Below, piece after piece: positions 14,469-23,534 of a stretch of 64,000 nt of DNA (positions within the stretch are counted from its first letter, which is position 1; each line of letters starts with the position of its first letter). The DNA comes from Fictibacillus norfolkensis (lineage in GTDB: Bacteria; Bacillota; Bacilli; Bacillales; Fictibacillaceae), in NCBI RefSeq assembly GCF_014836645.1, contig NZ_JACSQM010000002.1:434001-498000 (forward strand). The letters run 5' to 3'. The notes beneath the pieces were generated by a model. The model was not told the DNA's origin. It saw only the letters and a list, made by a program, of their open reading frames with translations, and did no database searches. Made by a program: the position numbers and the translations under genes.

Positions 14469-16137
14469 GGGCTTTCAGCTCTCTTCGCAATATTTTTCCG
14501 CTGATCTTTGTTTTTGGGAGTTCTTCTACGATCTCAATCTCACGAGGTGCAGCATGTGCAGCTAATTCTCCTCTAACAAAGATACGGATTTCATCCAAAA
14601 GCTCTTTACTCTCACTATATCCATCTTTTAAAACGATGAAGGCTTTCACGATCTCTCCTCGTATGGGATCTGGCTTGCCGATTACTCCTGCTTCGGCAAC
14701 TGCTTTGTGCTCGATCAGTTTGCTTTCAACTTCAAAAGGTCCAATTCGTTCTCCTGAAGAGTTGATCATGTCATCTGAACGTCCTTGGAAAAAGATATAA
14801 TCATCTTCGTCTTTTATAGCAAGATCACCTGATACATACCACTCGCCCCAGCTAAAATACGAATCATATTTTTCAGCGTTCTGCCAAACTTCTCTCATGA
14901 TTGCCGGCCATGGTGCTTTGATCGCCAAATGACCTACAGCATAAGGAGGCAGTTCATTCCCTTCTTCATCCAATACCGTCGCGGTTATGCCAGGAAATGC
15001 TTTTCCCATAGACCCAGGCTTAATCGGCTCTGTTGGAAGGTTCACAATAAGCTGTGCACCGGTTTCCGTCATCCACCACGTATCATGAATTCTTTTTCCA
15101 AGCACGTTCTGTCCCCAATAGATCACTTCGGGATTCAATGGCTCGCCTACACTTAATATGTGGCGAAGCTTAGAGAAATCATAGTGTTCGGGAAGCTCAT
15201 TCCCTTTTGCCATCAACATACGAAAGGCTGTTGGCGCACTATACCATACGGTCACACCTGTTTTTTGCAGAGTTTCGTACCACGTTTCTGCTTTAAATCG
15301 TCCACCGTGCACGACAATGGTAGCTCCGTTTAATAATGGAGCAAAAACGCCATACACCGTTCCTGTCACCCATCCAGGATGCGCCGTGCACCAATACACA
15401 TCATCTTCTTGAATATCCAAAACCCATCTGCCTGTAAGATATTGCTGAACCAACGCTCGATGAGCATGGATGATCCCTTTAGGTTTTCCAGTAGAACCAG
15501 AAGTGTAGTGGATGTTCAGACCATGTTCAGGGTCTACCCACTCTATCTGACTCTCAGTGTTCTCCACACTCTTCAACTCTTTTTGAAGAGAGATTTCCCC
15601 GTTTTCTCCTTCACCATCTGTTAAAAAGACCGTATGAAGACTTGGGAGATCTTCTCTTGGTACACGCTGAAACAACTCTTCATCTGTAATCAAGAACGTT
15701 CCTTCACAGTCACTGATTCGGTCTCTTACTGCATCCGACATGAATGCCTCAAATAACGGACCCACTATAGCTCCAAGCTTAATGGCAGCTAACATCGCGA
15801 TATGACAATGATGGTGTTTTGGCAAGAAAACAAAAATAAAATCTCCGCTCTTTACTCCATGCTTTTTTAAAACCGCCGCCCACTGATCTGTCGTTTTCTT
15901 TAGTTCTCTATAATTCATTTTTATTTCTTGTGAATCGTCTATATAATGAAGAGCTGTTTTTTCACCTCTTCCTTCTTCAACATGACGATCTACACATTCA
16001 TAGGCCATATTCGTCTTACCATCACTTCGTCTATTGAATCTTTCGGTAAAAGTTTCCCAAGAAAATGCAGTATTCCTTTGATCTTCTGAAATATTATGTG
16101 TTCCTTCGACTGGGTGAATGGTGGCTAGTTTTGTCAT
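14446..16137 (-). CDS. acetyl-CoA synthetase-like AMP-forming acyl-CoA ligase
   Basis: 563 residues of the ANL superfamily, closest in layout to AcsA. The P-loop is YTSGSTGKPKGIIHAH, then DVYWCTAHPGWVTGT, the A5 motif WWMTETGAQ, the aspartate motif YVSGDLAIKDEDDYIFFQGRSDD and the C-terminal lysine motif PKTKISGKILRREL. It forms acetyl-CoA from acetate, CoA and ATP with an acetyl-adenylate intermediate. Its ATG overlaps the ABC ATPase stop by 4 bases and its end overlaps metX. Since the sulfhydrylase releases acetate and MetX consumes acetyl-CoA, local acetate recycling is a reasonable inference; another short-chain acid as substrate remains possible. Confidence 0.88.
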   Translation of the reverse strand: MTKLATIHPVEGTHNISEDQRNTAFSWETFTERFNRRSDGKTNMAYECVDRHVEEGRGEKTALHYIDDSQEIKMNYRELKKTTDQWAAVLKKHGVKSGDFIFVFLPKHHHCHIAMLAAIKLGAIVGPLFEAFMSDAVRDRISDCEGTFLITDEELFQRVPREDLPSLHTVFLTDGEGENGEISLQKELKSVENTESQIEWVDPEHGLNIHYTSGSTGKPKGIIHAHRALVQQYLTGRWVLDIQEDDVYWCTAHPGWVTGTVYGVFAPLLNGATIVVHGGRFKAETWYETLQKTGVTVWYSAPTAFRMLMAKGNELPEHYDFSKLRHILSVGEPLNPEVIYWGQNVLGKRIHDTWWMTETGAQLIVNLPTEPIKPGSMGKAFPGITATVLDEEGNELPPYAVGHLAIKAPWPAIMREVWQNAEKYDSYFSWGEWYVSGDLAIKDEDDYIFFQGRSDDMINSSGERIGPFEVESKLIEHKAVAEAGVIGKPDPIRGEIVKAFIVLKDGYSESKELLDEIRIFVRGELAAHAAPREIEIVEELPKTKISGKILRRELKARELQKLA

Positions 16138-16865
16138 TGATGTTCACCTGCTGCTTTCTTTTCAACGTTTAATAGATGTAAGATGTGAGCTTTTTGTTTA
16201 GAGAGATAACCGTCTCCACGGGTTCTCGGTCTTTGTTTTTCAATTGAAACTTCGCTATACACTTCACCTGGCTGACCTTTTAAGACAAAGATCCGGTCAC
16301 ATAAATAAAGAGCTTCATCAATATCGTGAGTTATTAAAATCATTGTCGTTTTCTTTTTTTGCCATATGGATAATAGAAGATCTTGAAGCTGCATTTTGGT
16401 AAAAGCATCTAACGCACTGAATGGTTCGTCTAGTAATAGAATTTCCGGTTCCGTAATAAGCGCTCTTGCAATTGCTGTACGCTGTGCCATCCCCCCTGAT
16501 AAATCTTTCGGGTAATGGTTTTCAAAACCCGTTAATCCTACTAGATCTAAATACGTTTTGTATTTTTCCGTGTTTCTCTCCTCTTTTTCAAGCCCGAATG
16601 AAATGTTCTTTTTTACAGACAACCACGGCAGAAGGCGAGGTTCCTGAAACATCATACCGATCTGATTATTCGATCCGTTTTCTATTGAAATCGTCCCTTC
16701 ATACTGTTGATCGAGCCCTGATAACACGCGAAGCAATGTACTTTTTCCACAGCCGCTCGTTCCTAGAACTCCGATTATCTCCCCTTCCTTTACAGAAAGA
16801 TTGATATCTTGAAACCCGGCCGTGTCATGATTAAACGTACGTTTTAACCGACTCACATTCAGCAT
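16134..16865 (-). CDS. ABC transporter ATP-binding protein, sulfonate/taurine type
   Basis: 243 residues of the SsuB/TauB class. Walker A is GTSGCGKST (35-43), Q-loop MMFQEPRLLPW, signature LSGGMAQR and Walker B ILLLDEPFSALD, with the switch histidine in ILITHDIDEAL. The Q-loop PRLLPW and PWL stretch are typical of nitrate/sulfonate/taurine importers. It energises uptake through the permease encoded 15 bases upstream and is translationally coupled to the synthetase gene downstream. Confidence 0.93.
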   Translation of the reverse strand: MLNVSRLKRTFNHDTAGFQDINLSVKEGEIIGVLGTSGCGKSTLLRVLSGLDQQYEGTISIENGSNNQIGMMFQEPRLLPWLSVKKNISFGLEKEERNTEKYKTYLDLVGLTGFENHYPKDLSGGMAQRTAIARALITEPEILLLDEPFSALDAFTKMQLQDLLLSIWQKKKTTMILITHDIDEALYLCDRIFVLKGQPGEVYSEVSIEKQRPRTRGDGYLSKQKAHILHLLNVEKKAAGEHQ

Positions 16866-16880
16866 TTGTTTCCCCTCCTT

Positions 16881-17732
16881 CTATCCTTGATTGGTCATAC
16901 TGTCTTGCCATTTTAGGGAACGATGTTCGACCCATTTTAAAACGGCATCTGTTATCTTTCCTAAGACTGCAAATAGCAAGATGCTTGCAATTACCGTATC
17001 CGGTGAGTATGTGTTCTGACCTACCACGAGCAGATAGCCTAGTCCTTCACTTGCTCCCATGAGCTCTGCCGCTACTACGAACATCCACCCAAGTCCTAAC
17101 CCGCTGCGCATACCTGTAATAAATGAAGGTAATGCAGCTGGCAAAATAATGCGTTTTGTTAGCTGGTAAGGTGTGAGGTGATATATTCTTCCGACCTCAA
17201 TAAGCTTACGATCCACACCTTGGATTCCTGCTACAATATTTAAATAGACAGGAAAGAATACACCTACTGCGATTAAAGAAATCTTGGAAGGTTCTCCAAT
17301 TCCCATCCAAAGGATAAAGAGCGGTACCCATGCGAGAGAAGGGATCGATCGAATGGCTTGAAACAATGGGTCTAATAGTCTTTCTGCTGTTTTTGCATAA
17401 CCTACGATTGCACCGATTACAACCGCCGCTCCCGTTCCAATCGCAAATCCCAAGAATACCCGCGTCAGGGTAACCGAGATATGACCGAACAGTGAACCAT
17501 CTTGATACATACTGATTATTTTTTCTAAAATAATGGTTGGTGCAGGCAACAGATGTGCGGCGAGAAGTCCTGTTCTAGCGGCGATTTCCCACGCTATTAA
17601 TAAAATGATAGGCAAGATAGAGCCTATAAGAATCCCTCTTCCTAATTGGAATATGCCTTTAGACGTTGAGAGCTTTTGAGGGGAAGCTCTCTGGGCTACT
17701 TTCCACTTATGTGTTTCAGAAATCATCGACAC
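16881..17732 (-). CDS. ABC transporter permease, sulfonate/taurine type
   Basis: 283 residues with about six membrane helices and the binding-protein-dependent permease domain (EAA-like loop VGRIYHLTPYQLTKRIILPAALPSFITGMRSGLGLGW). The family is SsuC/TauC. It sits between the ATPase gene and the binding-protein gene with gaps of 15 and 16 bases. Confidence 0.92.
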   Translation of the reverse strand: MSMISETHKWKVAQRASPQKLSTSKGIFQLGRGILIGSILPIILLIAWEIAARTGLLAAHLLPAPTIILEKIISMYQDGSLFGHISVTLTRVFLGFAIGTGAAVVIGAIVGYAKTAERLLDPLFQAIRSIPSLAWVPLFILWMGIGEPSKISLIAVGVFFPVYLNIVAGIQGVDRKLIEVGRIYHLTPYQLTKRIILPAALPSFITGMRSGLGLGWMFVVAAELMGASEGLGYLLVVGQNTYSPDTVIASILLFAVLGKITDAVLKWVEHRSLKWQDSMTNQG

Positions 17733-17748
17733 TTCCTCCTCTCTCTCC

Positions 17749-18738
17749 TTATTGATTGATCACTTTCTCTGCGAACTTCGGGTTGATCAATTTCTTTACC
17801 AGATCTTTGATGTTAGTATCTTTTTTGACAATCTCTTCTTTTTGGAGTACTTCGCCTGCAGCCGATATAGCTTTTTCATGCTGTGATCCTGGAACAGGTT
17901 CCTCGAAGTTGTTTCGTTGCAGTTGTTTTTTTGCGACATCTTCTTTAATCCCCGCTTCTTCTGATAAAAGTTTTGCTGCTTCCTCTGGATGTTCAATCGT
18001 CCATTTTCTAGCTTTTTCGTAAAGTTCAATCACTTGTTCTACTTGCTTCGGATGGTTTTTCGCAAATTCAGAGCGTACGTTCAACGTGCCATACGTATTA
18101 AAATCAGGGTTGCGATAAATGTACTTCGCCCCGGATTCAACTTCTGTTCTAGCCATATGTGGATCTAATCCAGCCCAAGCGTCCACTTGCCCTTTTAAAA
18201 GTGCGTTCGCTCCATCGGCATGTTGCAGATTTACGATTTGTACGTCTTTTGCAGAAAGGCCGGCATCTGCTAGTGCTCGTAGTAAAAAGATGTGCGGATC
18301 CGTACCAAACGTTGCCGCTATCTTTTTACCTTTCAGATCCTTTACATCTTTAATCGTTGATCCATCTGCCGCAACAAGTGCTGTCCATTCTGGCTGAGAA
18401 TAGATATAAATGGACTCGATCGGAGCACCTTTGTCTTTTGCGATTAAAGCTGCCGCACCAGCTGTGGATCCAAAATCAACGCTATCTGAATTCAAAAACT
18501 CGAGCGCTTTGTTACTTCCTTGACTTTGAATCCATTCCACTTCAATGCCTTCTTTTTTGAACGCCTCTTCCGCCCAGCCAAACTTTTTAAGTGCTAGACT
18601 TGTTGGAGAATAAAAGGCATAATCTAGTCGAATCTTCTCTGGTTTTTCTCCCTCTTTCGCACCGCTGGAACAGCCTGCTAACACTAAAGCGCCAGCTAAG
18701 CTTAATGCCAGGACTGCTTTCTGCCAAATCTTCAACAT
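17749..18738 (-). CDS. ABC transporter substrate-binding lipoprotein, sulfonate type
   Basis: 329 residues. The signal peptide ends in the lipobox LVLAGC with lipidated C23. The mature part has the NMT1/SsuA-like fold: YSPTSLALKKFGWAEEAFKKEGIEVEW, EFLNSDSVDFGSTAGAAALIAKDKGAPI and GQVDAWAGLDPHMART. It captures aliphatic sulfonates or related organosulfur compounds at the outer membrane face. The preceding 104-base gap to metY holds a dispersed-repeat fragment but no clear terminator, so read-through from the S-box promoter is likely. Confidence 0.92.
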   Translation of the reverse strand: MLKIWQKAVLALSLAGALVLAGCSSGAKEGEKPEKIRLDYAFYSPTSLALKKFGWAEEAFKKEGIEVEWIQSQGSNKALEFLNSDSVDFGSTAGAAALIAKDKGAPIESIYIYSQPEWTALVAADGSTIKDVKDLKGKKIAATFGTDPHIFLLRALADAGLSAKDVQIVNLQHADGANALLKGQVDAWAGLDPHMARTEVESGAKYIYRNPDFNTYGTLNVRSEFAKNHPKQVEQVIELYEKARKWTIEHPEEAAKLLSEEAGIKEDVAKKQLQRNNFEEPVPGSQHEKAISAAGEVLQKEEIVKKDTNIKDLVKKLINPKFAEKVINQ

Positions 18739-18803
18739 GTATTTCCCTCCACGTTTATCTCTATTTTGTATGGCTATTTTTTGAGTTACTCCTGAAAGTC
18801 GTT

Positions 18804-18830
18804 GACTTCCGCTCCAGGATGCTCGCTTTC
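18804..18830. repeat. fragment of the CCGCTCCAGG dispersed repeat
   Basis: TTCCGCTCCAGGATGCTCGC and CTTTCC match the left part of the palindrome near 9605-9640. It lies between metY and the binding-protein gene. Confidence 0.55.
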
Positions 18831-18842
18831 CAATTTCTATTG

Positions 18843-20633
18843 TTAAAGTTCACACGCATACGTTGAAATGGTTCCTCTTAGTCGTTGCGCTTCTTTATAC
18901 GTACATCTGTTATGCACAACATCTATTCCGGCTTCTTTCGCGATTCTTGCAGCTTCTGGCGAGATGACACCTTCTTGCAGCCAGAACACTTTGGGCTGTG
19001 TGATCGCCGCTTCTTTTGCGAGCTCGATCGCCGCTTCTGGACTTCTAAACACTTGAACCACATCGATCGGAAACGGGATGGATTTTAAATCTGGATATGC
19101 TTTTTCATCTAGCACTTCCGTCTCTCTTGGATTAACCGGAACGATCTTATAACCAAGGCGCTGCATTTTTCTGGCTAATCTATGGCTTGGTCTAGCAGGG
19201 TTAGAACTGAGTCCTACGATTGCTAGCGTCTTCGGACGTTGAATTTCTTGACCGTTCTCGACTGCTCGATACAGTGCTGATTGCAATGCCCAACGAATGA
19301 CACCTTCATCGTTAATCGTGATCTCTGCTTTATCCGATCCTATTCCTGTTGCTGTTTGTATCGCACGATCAAGATCATTCGTAAGATCTTTTACGGATTC
19401 AAGTCCGATCGATAACCGAATCAGTTCTTCTGTTACGCCTGTTGCTACTAATTCTTCTCCGCTCAACTGCTGATGAGTAGTAGAAGCTGGGTGAATGATC
19501 AATGATTTTGCATCCCCAACATTTGCAACGTGTGACCATAATGAAATGTTGTTGATGACCTTACGTCCTGCATCACGCCCACCCTTGATTCCAAAGTTTA
19601 CGATCGATCCAAAACCATTACTTAAATATTTTTTAGCAAGCTCATGACTTCTGTGCGAAGAAAGACCCGGATATGATACCCAATCTACAGCTGGATGTTT
19701 TTCCAGGTATTCTGCTACTTCTTGTGCGTTCTTCGCATGTTTTTCCACTCGTAGATGCAGTGTTTCTAAACCTTTTAAAAGGAGAAATGCATTGTGTGGA
19801 CTTAAACATGCCCCGAAATCTCTTAACAGCTGTACACGTAATTTTGTCGCGAAAGCTAATGTTCCAAAATCATTTGCGTATCTTAGTCCGTTATAACTGT
19901 TATCTGGCTCAGTGAATCCTGGATATTTCTCTGAGTTCCAATTAAAGCGTCCTCCATCCACCACAACACCGCCAATGGCAGTTCCATGTCCGCCGATCCA
20001 TTTTGTAGCTGAGTGGATTACAATGTCCGCTCCAAAGCTTATTGGCTTTGTTACATATGGTGTTGCAAATGTATTATCGATAATTAGAGGTACACCGTTC
20101 TCATGCGCAATATCTGCCACTGCCTCAATATCTAATACGTTAAGGCTGGGGTTCCCGATCGTTTCAGCAAAAAATGCTTTCGTGTTTGGAGTAACCGCTT
20201 TTCTGAAATTCTCAGGGTCGTCTGCATCTACAAACTTTACGTTAATCCCGTATTTCGGAAGAGTAGTAGAAAATAGGTTGTAAGTTCCTCCGTATAGATT
20301 CGTAGCGGCAATAATTTCGTCTCCTGCGTGTGCGACGTTTAAGATGGCAAGAGCGATAGCTGACATACCAGAAGAAGTAGCAACAGCTGCAACACCATCT
20401 TCTAGAAGTGCAACTCTTTTCTCAAAAACATCAACAGTTGGATTTCCGATTCGGCTGTAGATGTTTCCTGGCTCGTCGAGTGCAAATAGGCTTTGTGCAT
20501 GATCTGTATCGGAAAAAACATAGGAAGTAGTTTGGTAGATAGGTACTGCTCGCGATCCTGTCGTTGGGTCAGGCGCTTGGCCCCCGTGTAAAAGCAATGT
20601 TTCAATATCGTATCCATCAAAAGATTTTGTCAT
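18843..20633 (-). CDS. metY: O-acetylhomoserine sulfhydrylase fused to a CoA-binding domain
   Basis: 596 residues against about 430 for a normal MetY. Residues 1-430 are the Cys/Met-metabolism PLP enzyme: YSRIGNPTVDVFE (59-71), SSGMSAIA, the Schiff-base lysine K211 in HSATKWIGGHGT and SIGLESVKDL. It converts O-acetylhomoserine and sulfide to homocysteine and acetate. Residues about 467-596 form a separate CoA_binding (YccU-like) Rossmann domain: KTLAIVGLSSNPARPSHRLA, KIVPVNP and WLQEGVISPEAA, ending in the conserved NRC. The reading frame is continuous. The gene is first in an operon behind a SAM riboswitch. The tail might sense CoA or acetyl-CoA; that is a guess. Confidence 0.95.
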   Translation of the reverse strand: MTKSFDGYDIETLLLHGGQAPDPTTGSRAVPIYQTTSYVFSDTDHAQSLFALDEPGNIYSRIGNPTVDVFEKRVALLEDGVAAVATSSGMSAIALAILNVAHAGDEIIAATNLYGGTYNLFSTTLPKYGINVKFVDADDPENFRKAVTPNTKAFFAETIGNPSLNVLDIEAVADIAHENGVPLIIDNTFATPYVTKPISFGADIVIHSATKWIGGHGTAIGGVVVDGGRFNWNSEKYPGFTEPDNSYNGLRYANDFGTLAFATKLRVQLLRDFGACLSPHNAFLLLKGLETLHLRVEKHAKNAQEVAEYLEKHPAVDWVSYPGLSSHRSHELAKKYLSNGFGSIVNFGIKGGRDAGRKVINNISLWSHVANVGDAKSLIIHPASTTHQQLSGEELVATGVTEELIRLSIGLESVKDLTNDLDRAIQTATGIGSDKAEITINDEGVIRWALQSALYRAVENGQEIQRPKTLAIVGLSSNPARPSHRLARKMQRLGYKIVPVNPRETEVLDEKAYPDLKSIPFPIDVVQVFRSPEAAIELAKEAAITQPKVFWLQEGVISPEAARIAKEAGIDVVHNRCTYKEAQRLRGTISTYACEL

Positions 20634-20785
20634 TGTATTCGCTCCTTCTTTTTCGTAATTTAAATAAAATCTATAGGAAAACTAGGGATAAAGATTAATG
20701 CTTTTCCCTTTTGCTATATTCAATTAAAAAAATGAGATATGTCACTATGTGATGTTTGTGTGTGAAGTATGATAAGGGGAAAAAA

Positions 20786-20817
20786 TAAAAACCCCCTTCC
20801 TAAGAAGAGGGTTTTGG
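20786..20817 (-). terminator. riboswitch-controlled intrinsic terminator
   Basis: On the minus strand, AAAACCCTCTTC and GAAGGGGGTTTT form the stem followed by a T-rich run. It lies just after the aptamer and about 150 bases before metY, as expected for a transcription-attenuating S-box leader. Confidence 0.92.
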
Positions 20818-20819
20818 TC

Positions 20820-20941
20820 CTCCTCTTATCTTTCAGATCAAAAAAGATCTGTAGGAATTGGCACCTTTCCAAACCAAATGTGGTTTGTTGGTTGCCGGGC
20901 TTCATCGGGCCTAGTCCCTCCGCCTCTCTGGATAAGAGATA
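20820..20941 (-). promoter_or_regulatory. SAM-I (S-box) riboswitch aptamer
   Basis: Read on the minus strand: P1 strand CTCTTATC, then AGAGGCGGAGGGACTAGGCCC, GATGAAGCCCGGCAACC, a variable stem, GGTGCCAATTCCTACAGA and GAAAGATAAGAG closing P1. These are the conserved S-box elements. With S-adenosylmethionine bound, the terminator at 20786 should form and silence the metY operon. Confidence 0.97.
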
Positions 20942-20996
20942 TTCAATTTATGTTTAATACATTAACGTGCTGATGTTTGTTTTGTTCTTGAATAGG

Positions 20997-21026
20997 ATTA
21001 TAGAGTATGATGTTTTAGAAAGTCAA
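20997..21026 (-). promoter_or_regulatory. sigma-A promoter of the metY operon
   Basis: On the minus strand TTGACT, 18 bases, TATAAT. The -10 lies about 55 bases before the riboswitch. Confidence 0.85.
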
Positions 21027-21114
21027 CCGTTTTTTGAAAAATCATAAAAGTTATACAAAAGAATGAGTGTTCAACTGTCAGCTTTGAATTAAGATTATGC
21101 CCATGCTATGCCGG

Positions 21115-22224
21115 TTATGCTAACTTTGTTCCACTTTTTTCATCAAACCATCGAAACTCTTCGATTTTTTTTACAAGTACCGTTATTCGATTAGCAACTG
21201 CTTCTTTCTCTCCGTATCGGATTTTCTGTTCAGACGTTAATTCATCATTCTGAAGTAGCTGCCAATGAGTGACAGTTAAATCAGTAAGTCGGATAAACTC
21301 CTCTTGTTTAACTCGACGCTTTACAGCTAGATCTCCATTAGAATAACCTTCTAAAAATCCGTCAGCCAATCTTTTCAATTGATCTTCATACCGATCAAAT
21401 TCGTGCCGTGCATAACGCGGTGCGTTAAAAAATGTTGGGAACAAGGTGCGATAATTATTAAGAAAATTCCCCGCAAGTGAATCACCACTATATAGGATTG
21501 GTAAAGGATCGATCAAACAGACAGTCCCATCTGAATGAAGCAATACGTTCTCTGGAGAAGTATCTTGGTTCGTAAGTACAATCGTATGATTCTCGATCTC
21601 TCTATCTTTCATACAGTTTTGAAGGTCAATCAGAGCTGATGGAGAAACGGAACCATCATATGTATGAATAAATTTTTGGAAATCATCTATGTATTCCTTG
21701 TTTTCTTCTTTCATAGATTCAGAAACATCTGACTGATATTTCCCTTCAATATATTTTCCGTTCCATGAGAGATAACCGAACCCTTTTAAGCCATGATGTG
21801 CAGCATTCATCTTGCGAAAGAACTCACCAAGTTCCGCTCCGATATGAAACACTTCTACAGCCGTCAGTTGATCCATCTTGATGGCTTTTCCCGCATAAGA
21901 TTCAACGGTAAACGTTCTGTCTTTTTCTACATGATAGTTAAAAAAAGCAGGGCAGATTCCTGGTTTAACTTGGTTAGCTAGCTCATAGTATGCTCTAGTC
22001 CCTGCATATTCTGAGTGAATGGCTTCTTCATCAAATTCAACGTTCTTCCCGTAAGCCTCTGTCTTCGGAAAACGAACGACCACAGCATCTCCAGAACGCA
22101 GCTGGACAAGATAAGCAAGATGCCAAGCTCCCTCACCTAAATATTGAACCTGAGTCGGATCTTTAAGGTCTTCTAACCCACTTTTTTGCAGTGCATAATC
22201 AATCAAGTCAAATGTCTCTTTCAT
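21115..22224 (-). CDS. aminoglycoside phosphotransferase-fold protein
   Basis: 369 residues with a protein-kinase-like APH fold. The ATP-binding part shows YLGEGAWHLAYLVQL and VVVRFPK. The Brenner-type catalytic loop is VLTNQDTSPENVLLHSDGTVCLIDPLP, where N-Q-D replaces the usual HxD and the IDP holds the metal-binding aspartate. The length fits the family. Candidates are a small-molecule kinase or an antibiotic-modifying enzyme; the altered catalytic loop makes resistance uncertain. Monocistronic. Confidence 0.75.
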   Translation of the reverse strand: MKETFDLIDYALQKSGLEDLKDPTQVQYLGEGAWHLAYLVQLRSGDAVVVRFPKTEAYGKNVEFDEEAIHSEYAGTRAYYELANQVKPGICPAFFNYHVEKDRTFTVESYAGKAIKMDQLTAVEVFHIGAELGEFFRKMNAAHHGLKGFGYLSWNGKYIEGKYQSDVSESMKEENKEYIDDFQKFIHTYDGSVSPSALIDLQNCMKDREIENHTIVLTNQDTSPENVLLHSDGTVCLIDPLPILYSGDSLAGNFLNNYRTLFPTFFNAPRYARHEFDRYEDQLKRLADGFLEGYSNGDLAVKRRVKQEEFIRLTDLTVTHWQLLQNDELTSEQKIRYGEKEAVANRITVLVKKIEEFRWFDEKSGTKLA

Positions 22225-22370
22225 AAGAAGTTCCTCTTTCTAAAATTGAAAATACGTTACATGAAACATATATTCGGTATATGTCGAAAAAAATCCTTTT
22301 TTCTTAGGTTTTCTTGTAGGTCTGAAGCCTTATGGAGGGGGAATGAAAGAAGTTCAAGGTGAAATTTTTA

Positions 22371-22440
22371 CGGAGCTGGCAACGATAGGACGCTCGTATT
22401 TTTCATATGGCGCTCGTATTTTTCATATGGCGCTCGTCCA
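22371..22440. repeat. 20-nt-period tandem array 3
   Basis: CGCTCGTATTTTTCATATGG occurs twice in a row (22391, 22411), and the third CGCTCGT at 22431 begins a stem-loop. The 20 bases from 22371 may be a degenerate unit. Confidence 0.85.
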
Positions 22441-22470
22441 GCATGCTTTTCAGGCGCTGGACGAGCTTTT
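22432..22470 (+). terminator. perfect 11-bp stem-loop with T-run
   Basis: GCTCGTCCAGC pairs with GCTGGACGAGC and is followed by TTTTT on the plus strand. There is no plus-strand gene before it. On the minus strand it follows the nitroreductase stop but lacks a good T-run. Confidence 0.6.
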
Positions 22471-22486
22471 TAAAAGCTTACAGTCA

Positions 22487-23134
22487 TCAATCTACATATG
22501 TGACGATTTCTTCTACGGCTTTTCTTGCAAGTTTTTTAGGTTGATCTTGTGGATGTCCCAGTGAAATTACCATATTGATCTGCTTCTTAGAAGGAATTTC
22601 TAAAAAGTCGCGAATAGCATCTTGCGCCAACAGAACGGGGCCAGTCATCGGACAAGTGCCAAGTCCACGTGCATGGGCTGCAAGCATCAAGTTTTGAATC
22701 GCTAAGCAGCTGCTCTTGATTCCTTCCTCTTCCCAAACGGATTCTTCCGCAAGTTCGATCGGATCAAAGATTTTTTCACGAAACTTGGACTCGTAAGGAG
22801 TGGCTAAACAGATGATCAATACCGGTGCTCCAGAGAATGCTGTCGCATACGGACCGAAAGAGCGCGTCAGCAATTTTGCTTCCTTCGTTTTGCCGTTCTC
22901 TTCAGCACGTGCTGCCAATTTATGAATAGCATCCCACGTCATCTCTTCAATTTTCTTTACTTTATCTTTATTTCGGATCACGATAAATTCCCACGTTTGT
23001 GAATTCGTGTCGCTCGGGGCGTAACGTGCGCAATCCATGATTTCATAAATGTCTTCTTCAGCAACCGCTTGGTCCGTAAACTTTCGGACACTTCTTCTTC
23101 CGTGCACGATCTCTTTAAAATCTTCGTATTTCAT
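22487..23134 (-). CDS. nitroreductase family protein
   Basis: 215 residues from the ATG at 23134, behind GAGGAGAC. FMN-dependent NAD(P)H oxidoreductase fold: GRRSVRKFTDQAV near the N-terminus, ARYAPSDTNSQTWEFIVIRNKD, then NLMLAAHARGLGTCPMTGP. It probably reduces nitroaromatics, quinones or similar electrophiles. Monocistronic. Confidence 0.9.
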   Translation of the reverse strand: MKYEDFKEIVHGRRSVRKFTDQAVAEEDIYEIMDCARYAPSDTNSQTWEFIVIRNKDKVKKIEEMTWDAIHKLAARAEENGKTKEAKLLTRSFGPYATAFSGAPVLIICLATPYESKFREKIFDPIELAEESVWEEEGIKSSCLAIQNLMLAAHARGLGTCPMTGPVLLAQDAIRDFLEIPSKKQINMVISLGHPQDQPKKLARKAVEEIVTYVD

Positions 23135-23223
23135 GATTGTCTCCTCTAGCACATGTATTGGATATTCTATATGTATTATACAAAAGATTGGAACTCTCTA
23201 CAAAATACGTAAAAGAACAGTGC

Positions 23224-23448
23224 TTATTTTGCACTGTTCTCTGTTGCTTCTATATCTTTTTTCGTTTTTATTCTTAATCCGATTAGGATGAGTGAAGCTC
23301 CCAATAATACACTAACGATATGGATCGGATCCATATTAAGAGACTCCCTTTGAACATTTAACTTCTCTACATACAACCCAAGCAGATAAGTACTGATCAG
23401 AACGATTATCCCAGCGGTAATGAGTCCAGCCTTCACATATGGCTTCAT
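23224..23448 (-). CDS. small membrane protein
   Basis: 74 residues. Two hydrophobic helices (about 6-26 and 43-61) separated by a polar loop, with a charged C-terminus (KTKKDIEATENSAK). AAAGGTGG precedes the ATG. No family recognised. Confidence 0.65.
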   Translation of the reverse strand: MKPYVKAGLITAGIIVLISTYLLGLYVEKLNVQRESLNMDPIHIVSVLLGASLILIGLRIKTKKDIEATENSAK

Positions 23449-23534
23449 GAAAAAACCACCTTTTCCCTTTTACATATAACTTATTCTTAGGAAAAGATAG
23501 AATACCTTTATTCTTTAAAAACAAATTTAGCTAA

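Noticed and set aside
20634..20785. T-box or second riboswitch between the S-box and metY
   Set aside because: None of the T-box core sequences is seen; the stretch has no further conserved structure.
22343..22564. Plus-strand open frame of 73 codons behind GGAGGGGG
   Set aside because: It runs through the 20-nt repeat array and the hairpin, then into the antisense of the nitroreductase gene. The site is too close to the ATG and the product has no plausible composition.
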